Counted from the first letter of the stretch, positions 12,373-24,212 are shown. The stretch is 64,000 nucleotides of DNA from Ceratorhiza oryzae-sativae (GCA_030998015.1 JARWMV010000238.1:1364001-1428000); one strand, 5' to 3'. Translations and numbers: made by a program. Notes: generated by a model not told the origin, from the letters alone.

Positions 12373-12574
12373 GGTGTCGTTGAGATCGTGTGAGTGAGAG
12401 TGGGTGCTGGTCGTCGTCTGGGGGTCGTCGCGCTCTGAGCCCAGGACCTCGCATTCGCTGCCAAATAAAAACCCCGAAACACGTGATCCCAACGCGCGGA
12501 CCTCATGTATCATCTGTGTTGCCCTTGTCCTCCGCACACGCGCCCCAGAACGACAACGTATCTCACTTACGCCT
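12373..12574. promoter_or_regulatory. Shared divergent promoter of VPS1 and EMC5
   Basis: Only 202 bp separate the two start codons. The segment contains GC-rich blocks and GTCGTC repeats near 12410-12430 and no obvious TATA box, typical of a housekeeping bidirectional promoter. Co-regulation is inference. Confidence 0.45.
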
Positions 12575-13140
12575 ATGGGAATGACAGCAGGAAAGGGCAT
12601 GATAACGCTCTCCATACTTGGGCTTTTGCACGGTGAGCATAATCCATCTGCCGTCCACAGCCCCCCTCACACCCATATGTAGCGGCCTACTCTGCTTATG
12701 AACGTACGTATATGGGTTCCGATTATGACATACACCTAAGCTTCCCATCCAGACCTCTCGCTGCTGAAAGCATTGGATAGGCCAACGCCGAACACGCTCC
12801 CACTCGATGTGCGTTCAACGTGTCAGATAGCCCCTATGTTTTCATTTTATTCACACACCCACTCCGCTCAGATCATCGTCGAGTGCTTCGTGGCCATGGC
12901 TTTGTTCACTGTCGGTGCGACTCTCGATGCGCCTTCGTTCAAAGAGAACTCGTGGGCGAGTGAAATGCGCACACGGTGAGTTGTTAGCGAGGCAGTGTTC
13001 CAGTCGGCTAAAGATGCTGTTCTGTCGCGCTGGCGTCGTGTAGGAGAATAGAGGATGTTAATTCCAGACTTGGGTTTGCGACTTTTAGCCACCGGGGTAG
13101 ATTATTGTTCGGGAAGGAGGGCACACCGGCCACGCAGTAG
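12575..13140 (+). CDS. EMC5: ER membrane protein complex subunit 5 (membrane magnesium transporter family)
   Basis: Five small exons splice cleanly to about 110 residues. The first membrane helix is in GMITLSILGLLHGAYSAYE. The conserved link is TPNTLPLDIIVE, the second helix is in CFVAMALFTVGATL, and the C-terminal family signature is RLGFATFSHRGRLLF, close to the NHRGRVLF of animal EMC5/MMgT1. All junctions have GT-AG ends and keep phase. EMC5 is a core subunit of the ER membrane insertase complex and was earlier described as a Mg2+ transporter family. The start at 12575 gives MGMTAGKG; the second ATG at 12581 is equally possible. The gene is too finely split to appear as one open frame. Confidence 0.88.
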
Positions 13141-13239
13141 AACATGATGTATTGCTACCGTAATTTATCTAAACAACTTTTGGTTGACATCTGCCATCGT
13201 CTCAGTCGGGCTGATTAAGGATCAGCATACTACTCGCCA

Positions 13240-13500
13240 TCATTTCTCCTTGATAACTTTCTTCAGAGCCTCTCGTGCATCTCGCTTTACACCACGCCAT
13301 TGGTGCTTCTCGTTCTTGAACTCTTCAATTCGCAGGTTCGGAGGGCCTTGATTGGCCGCCCGAGCTGCAAGAATATCAACCACAGTGGGTATCGCTCTTC
13401 GTGGGATAGCTGCTCCTGGTGGAGGGCGAATATTCGCTGAGCGAGGCAGCGAGTCTATTCTCACGGGCTTGATACGAGCAACCAATCGAATTGTGGACAT
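13240..13500 (-). CDS. Small basic hypothetical protein
   Basis: Uninterrupted 86-codon frame from an ATG, tail to tail with EMC5. The N-terminus (MSTIRLVARIKPVRIDSLPR) is arginine-rich with no acidic residue before Asp16, like a mitochondrial presequence. The C-terminus is charged and helical (KRDAREALKKVIKEK). I do not recognise the family. A small mitochondrial protein is possible, but that is inference from composition only. Confidence 0.5.
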   Translation of the reverse strand: MSTIRLVARIKPVRIDSLPRSANIRPPPGAAIPRRAIPTVVDILAARAANQGPPNLRIEEFKNEKHQWRGVKRDAREALKKVIKEK

Positions 13501-15754
13501 CCTGTGACCTGGTTTATTTCAGTGAATTTTTTTGGAGACAACTACGAAACTGCTCACAAGTTGGGATCTGGGCTTGCCGACGATTTGGACGACTAAACGC
13601 CCGGCGCTTGGCAGAAATCACGAGTTTGCCACAGGCTTGCCACCTCACACTTCGTACTAGCTCCGTTCACCTATCAAGTGCCTCACTGTTTCTTCGTTCC
13701 GCTTGACACTCCATTGAGCTATAGCGACACTTTTCGTTGAGTTTCAAGTCAATCTTAGCGAGTTAGACTAGCCCACCTCGCCAAGCCAACTAGTTTCCCC
13801 ATCCCCATCCCGCTGTTTTTCGGTACCTCTGCCTGGCGCCTTCTCCTACTCCTTCACCCCTTGGCCCGGAGCTAGCCCTTTTCTGTTTCTGCAATGTTTG
13901 ATTTCGTTATGAGAGATTTATCACGCATCATTCTCTAACGTCAGTCACAAAAGCTATCTATTCAACGGCTCGCCTCTCCTTGCATGTTGGTAGATGGCTA
14001 TATACTCTGTTGGCTTCTTGGATGCTCAAGTGGCGACGGTGCGGCTGTACCCAATTCGGCTAGCCATGTGGGATTATAACTATTGGTTATGGCGTCACTT
14101 TCTTCTTCATTCAATTTGGGCTCTCGACCATCGATCGAAAAGTTTACGGCATGTGGATCGAGAGAAATAGGGCCTTTGGATATTCATGGCTCCTTACTAT
14201 ATACCCTTACTGAACACAAATTACTTCCGAAGGAATTCCGCTTCTCGCTCCCTCGTTGCTTGGTTGATCTCTTCAGTGCCCAAAAAGACCTGTCAATACA
14301 CCATTATCTAGCGTAGCCCATGCTGTCGGTGCGATCCGCTATTCGATCTTCGCTCCCAATCGACATAGATATGGCGCTAGTTAGGTTTACTCTGCTTTCG
14401 TGACAAATGATTTTCAACGGCGCTGTGTTATAACATACCAAGACCGCCTCCTACCCTGAGTGTGATGTACCTATAAAACGTGTCTGTTGGTGGTACACCC
14501 AAATGAGGTATTTGATTAGAATCTCGAGATGTGCAGCGGCTGAGCTTCCGCCTCGTCAACCCTCGTTAAGTTGTCATGGATCCTGAACCAGACCATATGG
14601 TGGTACCAAGTTCCACAATCTGGTAACGACAGCTGCTCCATCAGCATGCCTTTTATAGTAAAGATGGATACCAGGATCGTTCCGATAGATGCCTAGAGAG
14701 ACGGTGGCCATCTGAGTCAGACATCGCCCCAAGAATCAACCCAATTACCCCACTCGTTCCTCTTTTCATTCCAACGTATAATGCTAAGGGTGGATGAAAA
14801 CAGCAGCTGTTCACAGGCAAAATTGGTACTGTCGGAGTCGTTCCGATTGGGCTCCCTGGAATGTCCGGTAACCGTATCCTGACAAAATAACGTTAGCCTC
14901 ACACTTTAAAAAAATGTCTCTGTGCACTGATTCTAACGCCGACCTCCGACAAAATCGGCTAACACACTTATGTGTACAGAATGGAATCCACTGATTGTTC
15001 TATGCTTTGTCCCTGTCCGACAAATATCCTCAACACGTGTTTGGGGTTCCGGTTAACCGAGGAACGATCTGTATGATGTCTCGACAAAGACATCATGATC
15101 GGATTTTTGATTTTTGAATATCAAAAATGTGACGGCTTACTATTGCCCAGTGCAATGCAATACTCCATGCGCCACTAGCTTGAATGTATCCTTGTGCATA
15201 CTACTTGGCTATGTTCGCTATAGTTGACGAGGGGACTGCTCACTCGGACAACTTGCCTTGAGCAATGTCTCCCCTTTATAATATCTTTGCCTCGTTGATG
15301 CGCCCGTCAAACGTTCTGGTGGCAAAATTCAACATTCCTACCTTTCAATGAACTGACACAGTCCCATTTGTTCTCGCCTACTTGATCAAAGTCCGCAAGG
15401 CTAGACTTTTAGGGGGAAGAACTGAATGACAAACGAGGTTCGTGACACAGGTAGCAACTATCCATTCACATCATTCACGACCCGTTATCTGGCTCGCCTC
15501 AATTCAAGATAGGACATGTGTGGATTTCGATCCGATGGGCGTGTCACCCACCCCTGCGAAGGAGACGAGGGACCCCATCCCCGCCGGCGTATGCCGCCAC
15601 ATGTGGAGAAGGACAGGAGACAAGCATGAATAGAGAATCGACACTCAACTGAGCTAAGACAAAATGTCTCGCTACCTGATAGCCCTAAATCAACGCTGAT
15701 CTCTAGACAATTTTGATGTTCTGATTTTGCTAATTGAGCACATGGGGAAGCGCC
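13501..15754. other. Gene-poor stretch, first part
   Basis: About 2.25 kb of AT-rich sequence with only short, unrelated open frames on both strands. I see no tRNA, transposon ends or long repeats. Confidence 0.35.
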
Positions 15755-15994
15755 TTACCGAGTGGGAACGGCGTTCACTTTTCGAGCCTGTGTTCCGTTT
15801 AGGAAAACGTGATCCGGTGGTGCCTCGTCTAACAGGCTTGTGTAATCAATGTCTCCCCCGATGTGGCGCCTGGATGAGCCCGATCTTACGTCTTCCTCGG
15901 GAGCACTCTGGTAAATGTATCTCACGGTAAGGACGTGATCTACATTGCAAATCATGACTAGAAAACACAAACTAAATTTCCATATTCCCGCCAT
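15755..15994 (-). CDS. Possible small secreted protein (uncertain)
   Basis: A 79-codon frame from an ATG begins with a signal-peptide-like stretch (MAGIWKFSLCFLVMIC). An acidic, polar region follows. An in-phase GT...CAG segment just after the hydrophobic stretch could be a very short intron, and a GTAAG at the stop could be a donor to further exons. There is no recognised domain. It lies alone in a gene-poor region, so it may be chance. Confidence 0.25.
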   Translation of the reverse strand: MAGIWKFSLCFLVMICNVDHVLTVRYIYQSAPEEDVRSGSSRRHIGGDIDYTSLLDEAPPDHVFLNGTQARKVNAVPTR

Positions 15995-16335
15995 CTTAAA
16001 GCTGTCTCAGTTTGGGCGCCAGTTGCGACAATTTAGCGATCCGATGGATATCGAGGGGGCTCCATCCTAGCAGTCGGCGTACAACGATTTTCTGTCTGGT
16101 CAAATCCACGACGTATCGTCAAAGTGCTCCACGCGTGTCAAGTTGGGGCTGAATGCTCAAACCAGTTCTCAGCCTGAGTAACGAGCGAGGCTGGTCGTTC
16201 CGAGATTTCAGGCTAAAATAGTGTTGGAAGACTGACAGGATGTAAACTGTCAGACTCTTCATCAATCTTACTGCTTGCTGAGATAAAACCATTCAATAAT
16301 ATAATATGGAGAACAGTCACGAGGTATGGGTATCA
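15995..16335. other. Intergenic
   Basis: Nothing recognisable between the possible secreted ORF and the metallothionein-like gene. Confidence 0.35.
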
Positions 16336-16514
16336 TCACATAATAGTACAGCACGAATCATCACAGCCGCAGCTAATACAACCGCAGTCCTGTACCGGAA
16401 GTAGTTAGATACCTGGGGGCTGCACGCTTTGCATTTACTTACCATGTTCTCGTCACAGCCACAGCGGTTGACGGGAGTAGACCCAATTAGCGAAGATGTT
16501 TCATTGGATGCCAT
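16336..16514 (-). CDS. Metallothionein-like small cysteine-rich protein (two exons)
   Basis: Exon 1 (16443-16514) ends in RCGCDENM. A 53-bp intron (16390-16442) has donor GTAAGT, an internal CTAAC branch site and acceptor ACAG. Exon 2 (16336-16389) reads DCGCISCGCDDSCCTIM and stops. The spliced product is 41 residues with eight cysteines in the last 24, spaced CxC-x5-CxC-x2-CxC-x3-CC, with no aromatic residue and no signal peptide. This is the composition of fungal metallothioneins, cytosolic proteins that bind Cu, Zn or Cd through thiolate clusters. The unspliced frame reads into a meaningless hydrophobic sequence, and splicing recovers four CxC/CC clusters, which supports the model. Family membership is inference from pattern; metal specificity cannot be told. 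Confidence 0.62.
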
Positions 16515-19037
16515 ATTGTTAAGTGAAGAGGCGGTAACGATGGGCTAGATAGGTTGGCTCGTAAGATTCCGCTCTCGTATGAGTTGTTGAGGATACAAAC
16601 TTACTGAGAGCTGAGTGAGGAAGAACGATGAGAATACTGCATCCACTCTCTCAGCTTTAATATTTGGAGGCGTAGTTATTTTAGGTGGCGTGGGCTACAT
16701 TTTTAGACGTGGCTGCGACATCCAGTGTGTCGATGTTGCCAAGTATAGATCACAATCACGACATGTTTCGGTCATGTTTGAATCAATAGGAAACATCTTC
16801 CAGTGGTGCCAGTGGCTTGAAATTTTCGATTCCTTCGACCTCCGGCAACAATGTTGATATCGAGCAGCGAATTCGCTACGCATTGATATCTCACCTATAC
16901 CCTATCCCCATATTGTGCGATAGTCAATGTGCTAATAATATACACCATGTGACTGCACAGCAAGCTCCCAATTACAAAAAGGCGTAACTGGAGCTTTATG
17001 TCAGGTTCAATTTCAATGCTTGTCACGAATGACTGTACATCGACATCGGGATCGCATCAGTTGATCGGCACCGATTCTACTATCGCATTCATATTGAGAC
17101 TTGGCAGAGCGAGAATCAACCCGAGCACAAGAATGGCAAGTGATTATGACTCGTCTTTGTATATTGCAAGGTTGACCAGGGATACATTAGGTGTAAATAT
17201 AGTCTTGAACGAAACAATGAGTCACCGTCGGCCCAATTTTTTTTACCCACGTAGCAAATACCAACGTCATACGCAAGGCTACCACTCGGGGAGGCGTGAC
17301 ACATACAAATTAGCCTAAAATAAGATTACTCACGCCCTCGGGCCCACGCTGTTCCGACTTCAAGCGGATCAGACTGAATTATGCGGCGCTCAATGTGAAT
17401 CTATGAATCTGAACTCGTGTTGAATTATCTGGGCACTCTGAAAAGGAAAGACTTCAAGTCCCGACATTCTATCAACATGATACCCCTAAACCCGCATCAT
17501 AGATATGTAAAGATATGCACGTGTGCCCCTCATTGTAGATATCTACTCGTCGCAGACCAATAGAAAAGGCTGTTCATCCATGTGTTGAGATAGTTTGTCT
17601 GTGCGCTTAACCCCCTGAGACAAAGGGTAACGAACCCACGTCATGTTTATGACACATTTGTCTTGGAACCCGAACTGATCCCTATACTTAATCTAGGAAA
17701 GACAAAAGGAGACATATCGGTGGCATGTGTAGTCAAGGATGACAAACACGCTACGCATAAAAGGTAGAGCCAACGACCGAACCGCCAATCCTATACAGTA
17801 GTCGGACCTTGCGTTGCTTTGCCTCAAGGCATCCCATTCTCGGAAATAACATTGCATACAACTGGATAAAGAGCATAACTTTCATTGACTGTTTGCCAAC
17901 AACACCCCTATATGCAAGCCACATCTTGGGAACAACGGCTCAGTGTCCCGTTGACCTCCCGGATGAAGCCAAACAAACGGTCCGAAGTCCCTGCCAAATC
18001 AAGAACGTCTGATATGGGCTATACGTCATGTGCTTCGAGACTCGCATACACCTGAGGCTCATTCGCCGATTACACTATCCCACAGACAAATATCAAGACA
18101 CGTAAGGAACAAACAGAAAGAGACAATCGGCGTTCTGAACTTCTCCCGTTGGGGCTTCGCACCGAGTTCGCTAAGCGCTTTTTAGGTGGATCAGAGATCT
18201 GCTTGTTAGTTTATATCATAGGTCTTTCAACCCTGTACGCAGTGGTCCGACCCGCTGTCGAAACATTTGATACCCGGCGTCAAGGTCGGAGTATCAGAAC
18301 AAGGAGGCCAGGAACGTCAAACCGAGCTGTGTGCGGAACGTGAGACAAAATAAAATATCACAGAGTCCGAATCATTGTGAAATGCTGGATTATCGGCCAA
18401 CGATCGTTCTCCCGCGCAACCATTTTCACGTGCATATAGAAGGAAAAGCCATCTTCGTTCAAATCAAAGGGTTGCATACAACTCAGCTGACAGATTCTAC
18501 ACATCCGCTGTTTGTCTCGTGGAGGAGTTGTTCGATTTACCAAGCACTCGGCTTTGGTCGTGTTAGGGGCAGAAGGATGTGTATAATTTGCGGAGTTGAA
18601 AAAGGATCAATCGACAGTGTACATTGAGTTTACAATGGATCAGCCGAATCAAGAAATAATAGACTAGAGGAATACACATTGGCCTGGGAAAACATCGATT
18701 GTGTCCAATGATAACACCGCAAAATGAAGGAACTGAATCGGTCAAGGATGGACATATCTTTGTGAGTATCATAGGCTGGGAAGTGTTAGAAACAGTAGAG
18801 AAGTCAAGTGAAGAAAGGAGTCCAACCACAAACCGCAGTGAACGCATATAGAAAAAAAAGGGGGGGGGAAAGGAAAAGTGCAGCGTAGTTGAAAGTGGTA
18901 TAATCCGGCCCTCTGTACATGGATATCGCGAGCCGAATAAAAGTAGAACAATTTTCGACCGAAATCCGAGTAGGGTGTGTGTAATTCAGTTCATACCCGA
19001 AGAAGACGGAATTTGGCCTGGGGGGTGGAGCTCGAAT
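16515..19037. other. Gene-poor stretch, second part
   Basis: About 2.5 kb with no supported gene. A GTAAGT near 16605 could start a 5'-UTR intron of the metallothionein-like gene. An A8/G9 homopolymer pair lies at about 18851-18868. Short frames show no family signal. Confidence 0.35.
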
Positions 19038-21218
19038 TTACGCGCCAACAGACTGGATGCTGGCCATACGCACCCCCGGACTGGCCGCTCTCGGAGGCGT
19101 GGGGCTAGCACGTTCTGGGACGCTAGGTGTGGCCTCGGGCTCGGCTGGAGGAGACTGCTCCTTAGTCTCTGGACGGGGTGAGGCGGGACCTGGATCTCGA
19201 CTGGGGGTAGTGGCGCGCGTGCTGTCTTCGCTCAGTTGGTCCATGTATTCGTCTGGCCCATCTTGAGTATCCGTGCGTTGACCGGACGTTGGACTCGCCA
19301 TGCGCTCGATGGGACTGTTACTACTGTGTCGGCCTTTGATGTCGTCCTTGGAGGTAAGCGCCCCGGCATCTGCGACCGCACGAGACACTCCTATATAAAG
19401 AAATCGAGTGCATACATCAACACTCAGCTACAGAACAATAAAGAGAATGATAAAACGCACCGTTGTCGCCAGCAGTCAAAGACTTGAACACTTGTGTAAA
19501 CTGGGCATCGATGGATAGCTGGGCGGGCGCACTGCCCGTAGACGATGAAGCCATTGGAGACAGAGAGGTCCGGCTCGCTTGGTCCATATGCCTCTTGACG
19601 GTAGGCGACGCAGGGGGGACTGAACTAGGAGACGAACGGTGCTTCTCGGGCGTACCAGTGGCTTCTGCGGCCGCAGCCGAAAGTCGCTGTTGGCGTTCCC
19701 TCGCACGGCGCGCTCGCTGGGCGAGTTGAGCGCGACTCAACTGCTGTGGAACGTGATTCGCCCCCAGTCCCACGCCATAACCCGGGTTATGCTGAGTCGC
19801 GGTTGTAGCAAAGGCTACAGTGCCGTTGGCAGAAGGAGCGGGAGGTGCAACAGCAAAAACGGCTTCTCCAGCCGAGCTGACTCCTTCTTGGGTGTTCAGC
19901 GCTGGTGTCCACCCTTCGGTATTCTGGATCTTGGCGGCACGCTCGACGCGCTCGCGGGCACGACGGGCCCGCTGGGCGAGTTGCCCGCGTGTAAGCGTAG
20001 GAGGTTGTTGTGGAATCTGACCTAGAGCCAAATGGGTCGATCCTGGCGGAACTTGAACCGGATTAAATGGAATAGGGGCCTGTTGAACAGCCGTAAAGGT
20101 CGGCGGAACACCTGGCGAGGTCGTAGCGCCACTCGGAGGGGGGTTCAGACCAAGACGTTGAGCTCGCTCCCGTTCGCGGCGGGCACGTTGTGCCAACGAT
20201 GCACGACTCGGAGTCGCCACCGGCGCAAGGACAGCGATAGGAGGTATAAGATGTGAGGCCGTATGCGGAGGAACAGAGGGCGTGGCTGCAGGAAGGCCCG
20301 AGGGGTCGGCCGATTGGGGGGCAAGGTCTGCCTCGAGTTCGCCCTCGCCATCGTCATCCCCATCCCCATCGGTACTGTGCATCGTCACATCGCCGCTGGT
20401 CGGAGCCCCTGGAGAAGGCGGAGTTAGGGGTGGAAGTGTACCTGGGGCGTGTTGGGCTGGTGGGTAAGCGAGTTGTGGGCCAGACGTGAAGGAGGCGAGG
20501 TCGGGCTGGGTCGCTGAGCTCGAGGTACGACGTTTGGGTGTGTAGAGACCCTGGGCCTGGAGCTCGCGCTCGCGGGCACGGCGGGCGCGCTGGCCAAGTT
20601 GGCGAGCCGAGAGCCCTTGGTCACCTTGGGGCGTTTGGACCATTGTGAGCGGAATGTCTGTGGGACGAGGCGCATGGGAGCCGGGAAGTGGCTGAGAGTA
20701 AGTTGTGGGCGCGCTGGACGTAGCAACAAGCGCTGGCGGGAGATCGGCAGGTGCGACCAGCGCTGGACTCGGAATGGATTCAGGAGGTGGGCTTGGAGCG
20801 TCAGCGGCCAGGGTCATAGTCTCGTCTTCGGGCTGCTCTTTGGGAGCAGGGCTGGGCGACACCAATGGGCGAGTTATATGCGCTGGAGAATCTGAAACGG
20901 GCGATTGGACGGTTTGACTATATTACATAGTCAATTACAGCGATACTCGAGACAGGAGGCTCTTACCCCTCATGACTTGGAGCATCAGCCTGATTTACGT
21001 TCGAATTCGCCGAATCGGACGATTGTTTCTGTGCAAATTACACAAATATGAGGTGGGCTACAACCCGGCCTAAGTGGCGCTATGCGACTCACAGCGGGGG
21101 GCTCGGCGGGTTGGGCGGACGGAGGCGAGATGTCGTCCGAGTGCATGACAACGTCGAGCGTCATCGGCCCAGATGGGTCACGCGACGGCGGCTCGGACTT
21201 GATGTCGGGGGCGGACAT
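19038..21218 (-). CDS. Disordered protein with four repeated basic helices (QRARRARER)
   Basis: Starts at the ATG at 21218 (MSAPDIKSEPPSRDP). Two small introns join it in frame to a long exon (about 20920-19463), and a further intron leads to the last exon ending at 19038. The protein is mostly Pro/Ser/Thr/Ala-rich and likely disordered. Four times, 80-130 residues apart, it carries a basic amphipathic segment: LGQRARRARERELQ, LAQRARRERERAQRL, LAQRARRARERVERA and LAQRARRARERQQRL. These lie near 20590, 20185, 19965 and 19710. An acidic stretch (DGDGDDDGEGELEAD) separates the first and second. The repeats resemble bZIP basic regions or nuclear-localisation/nucleic-acid-binding helices, but no leucine zipper follows. 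I do not recognise the family. It is divergent from the CID protein gene. Confidence 0.72.
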
Positions 21219-21594
21219 GATGGTAGTGAGCAGACAGAACGACGGTGTGGGAGGGGGGGTGAGCGCGCAGAGGGAGGTCGCCCGTCGGGTTATATTTCGG
21301 GGGGGGACAAGAATGGGACAGTCTCGACGACCATAAATATGTTATCCGCACGTGGGCGGCGGAGTTCAAATATGTGAAGTCGGTATGGTAGACACAAAAC
21401 CAGTGACCCAACAAGACACGTCGAATTGAACTCGATGGCACATCTAGAAATGATACTTATATTGCTTAAGTCCAAATCCGGATTCTGCCTGATTAGGCAT
21501 CTGAGTTTGAACGCTAATTTGACATCAACCCAGCGCTTCCGTATAGGGTCCTCACCCCCCGCCCTGCACTCCTCTCTCCCCCCCCCCTTCCTCG
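21219..21594. promoter_or_regulatory. Divergent promoter region, basic-repeat gene and CID gene
   Basis: 376 bp lie between the two start codons. There is a G-rich run at 21250-21305 and a C-rich run directly before the CID start (21580-21590), both polypyrimidine on the transcribed side. No TATA box is evident. Confidence 0.4.
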
Positions 21595-24212
21595 ATGGAC
21601 ACGACAGTCCTGCCGGTGAGTCCCGCGCCACACGCAGCGCCCAGCCCGCTCACCGCGTCCCAGGATGAGTTCGAGCCCCAGCTCAGGCTCGTCGTCACCG
21701 CCAAACGCCTCTCGGGCTCCAAGATGGCGGCGTTGACCGAGCTCGCGATGGCGAACATGCAGGTGCGCGCCACGTCGCCCCCAGGCTGCCCGTCGCTGAC
21801 CCCCCCCCCTCTCCCTGCCCAGTCGGACACGCAGATGATATCGCTCATGTACCGCCTGCACAAGACCCTCCCCGCGGCCAACAAGGTCTCCAGCTTGTAT
21901 GTCTTCGACTCTGTCGCGCGTGCGGCTCACCGGCACAAGGCGAAAAAGGCCCTAGTCGCAGATCTCAACAGCGCGATTGGAAACGCTGCGTCGTTTCTCG
22001 TTCGGCTCGAGGGGGTGTTGGGTGGGTTGGTGGAGGATATGCTCGCGCACGGACCACCGGAAGCCAAGGTTCGTCCCATTTTACAAAATTATTTTACATA
22101 GGAGCCTGTCCAAGTATCCGCACGCCTGGCACTCTGTTTCCTAAACACGCCTACACGTGTCTTTGTCTTTATCGGACATCGCTAACCCAGCCCGATGCGG
22201 GCGCAACTTGTACATCCTTCGCCTATTGGCCCTGCGCTCGCGCAACTGACGCAACATCGCCCGGGCATTTGCTCGGCAGCTCACACGACACTGTGTACAG
22301 CCCTAGTTGTATCGTTATCTCTACCAGTCATGCGCGCATCGATCGCTTCAAACTGGCCTGACACTGTCTCAACCATATCTGTAGGAGAAAACACGCAAGG
22401 TGCTGGATATATGGACGCGAGAGGGCACGTTTCCCGCGGGGCTGCTCGCGCGCCTCTCTGAGAGGGTAAAACAGGGAGATCAATCATACTCACAAGGTGC
22501 TTATACTGTTCACTCATGTTTGCTAAGTACTTGCCCCTTGCAATTCATTATCGTTGCCCGCCCCGGCACATTGTCGCGAATAAGAAACTGAGGATAAACG
22601 GTTCATACGTTTAGGAACGACAGACAATCGTGCCCCGCCGGCGATAAATACCGCCGTGCCGCAGACACTCACGGCCCCGCCGCTGACAACGACACCTAAC
22701 GGAATCGCATCGCTCCCCCCAGCCATTCTTGCGCTTCTAGGGGGCACCGTGCCCACGACTCCCGCAGTGTAAGCCCAAGATGGTTAACCGTGTGTGTGTG
22801 TGCACCAGAAACTCATGTTGGCACATCAGTGCACAGCCCGCGTCACCTCGGTTGCTGTCTCGCCACCCGCGCCACCCACTCAGTCATTCACACTTGATCC
22901 GACTCAGCTCGCGCTCATCAATCAACTCACGGCCCAAGCAGCCCCGGTTGCTTCGATCGCACCCGCCCACTCTCCGCCTCATCTATCCGAACCAGGGCGA
23001 CGATATAGTTCGGACGCTGGGACAGGAAACGGAGGCTTCCACAGTCCTCGTTCGCGTTCTCGCTCGCGGTCGAGATCTCCGGGGCGTTGGCGGGAAGCAC
23101 GCTTTAGGGATAGGGACAGGTACCGTGACGGCGATCGGACCCCGCGGGGTGGAGGTCGTCATCGCGAGCGCGAGCGGGACAGAGGTGGGGCCCCGCCGAG
23201 GCTTCGCGGACGAGACGGCCATACCGCCGGTCATGCTCCTCGTCCAAGGCGCTCGCGGTCTCCCGGATGGGACCGAGATCGAGATCGAGACCGGCACTCG
23301 AGTGGCGCGGGTGCGGGCGAGGGCACTGGGGGGAGTGGTCGGGCGCCGTTGCCGGGTGCGGGCGAACAAGGCAAGGACGAGTTTGGACGAGACATACGAG
23401 ACGGGGATGTCGGTGGCGCTGCATCTCCATCTGCCGAAGTGCTCGAACGCGATCGTGGGGCTACGGCTCACTCTACACCCGTGTCCGTCTCGGCCCCTAT
23501 GCCTGAGCCTGAGGCCCCTGGATTTAGTCCTGCTAGGCCAGCGTTTAGTTCTGCGGCCCCTGCATTCAGTCCTACGGCTTCTGGTCTCAATTCGGCGGTG
23601 GCAGCTTTCAGTCCTACGGCTCAAGCCGGAAGTGGGGGATTGGCTGCCTTTGATCTCTCCACGTTTGACTTTACAAACCCCGAATCGTGGGCCAAGCTCG
23701 CGAGCGCATGGGAACACACCTACGGCCGATCTCCGACACAGGAAGAACTCATGGCGTTTATATCCGGAGGTGGCGCGCCTGGTCCGGGAGGGAGTGTAGG
23801 TGGGGGTGGTATGGGAGATGGAGCGCAGTGGGGCCAGGCTCAGTCTGGTTGGCGGGGACGCGGGCGGGGTGGAGGATTTAGAGGGCGGGGACGTGGACGC
23901 GGACGAGGTGGTGGTGGTGGTGGTGGTGGAGGGTATGGAGGATACGGCGGTGGAAGTGGTGGGTACGGTAGCGGGTTTGGACAAGACGCAGGAGGGGCGT
24001 CGGACGCTATCGTGCTTGGAGGAGGCGACGACGATAGTGCTGGAGGATACCAGACCCATGCTCATCCCGAACAAAACGGAGACGGCTTTGGCTACGACGC
24101 TGGAATGGTCAATGGCAACTATGGCGCGATGGCTCCCGACCCCGCCCCGACTTCCAACACCGGGGGTGGGATGAAAAAAATTGATGGGAAATGGGTTTGG
24201 ACCAAAAACTGA
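21595..24212 (+). CDS. CID-domain, SR- and RGG-rich RNA polymerase II-associated protein (Seb1/Nrd1/SCAF-like)
   Basis: The N-terminus carries a CTD-interacting domain: FEPQLRLVVTAKRLSGSKMAA, SLMYRLHKTLPAANKVSSLY, VFDSVARAAHRH, and after an intron EKTRKVLDIWTREGTFP with LLARL. CID domains bind the phosphorylated C-terminal repeats of RNA polymerase II. A Pro/Thr-rich linker follows (about 22625-22770), then an Arg/Ser and RD-rich block (about 23040-23300) and Phe-Ser-Pro repeats. Next come a short helical element (NPESWAKLASAWEHTYGRSP, EELMAFI) and an RGG box with a nine-glycine run (about 23860-23960). The end is GGGMKKIDGKWVWTKN. I find no RRM, so it is not a canonical Nrd1. It probably acts in 3'-end processing or co-transcriptional splicing (inference). 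The intron at about 22069-22383 is unusually long for this window and might hide an exon. Confidence 0.8.

Noticed and set aside
15755..15930. Plus-strand 67-codon frame opposite the possible secreted ORF
   Set aside because: No start context or domain, and it overlaps the better minus-strand candidate.
22983..24074. 363-codon antisense frame in the CID gene
   Set aside because: It mirrors the low-complexity RS/RGG coding region and has only Ser/Arg/Thr runs.
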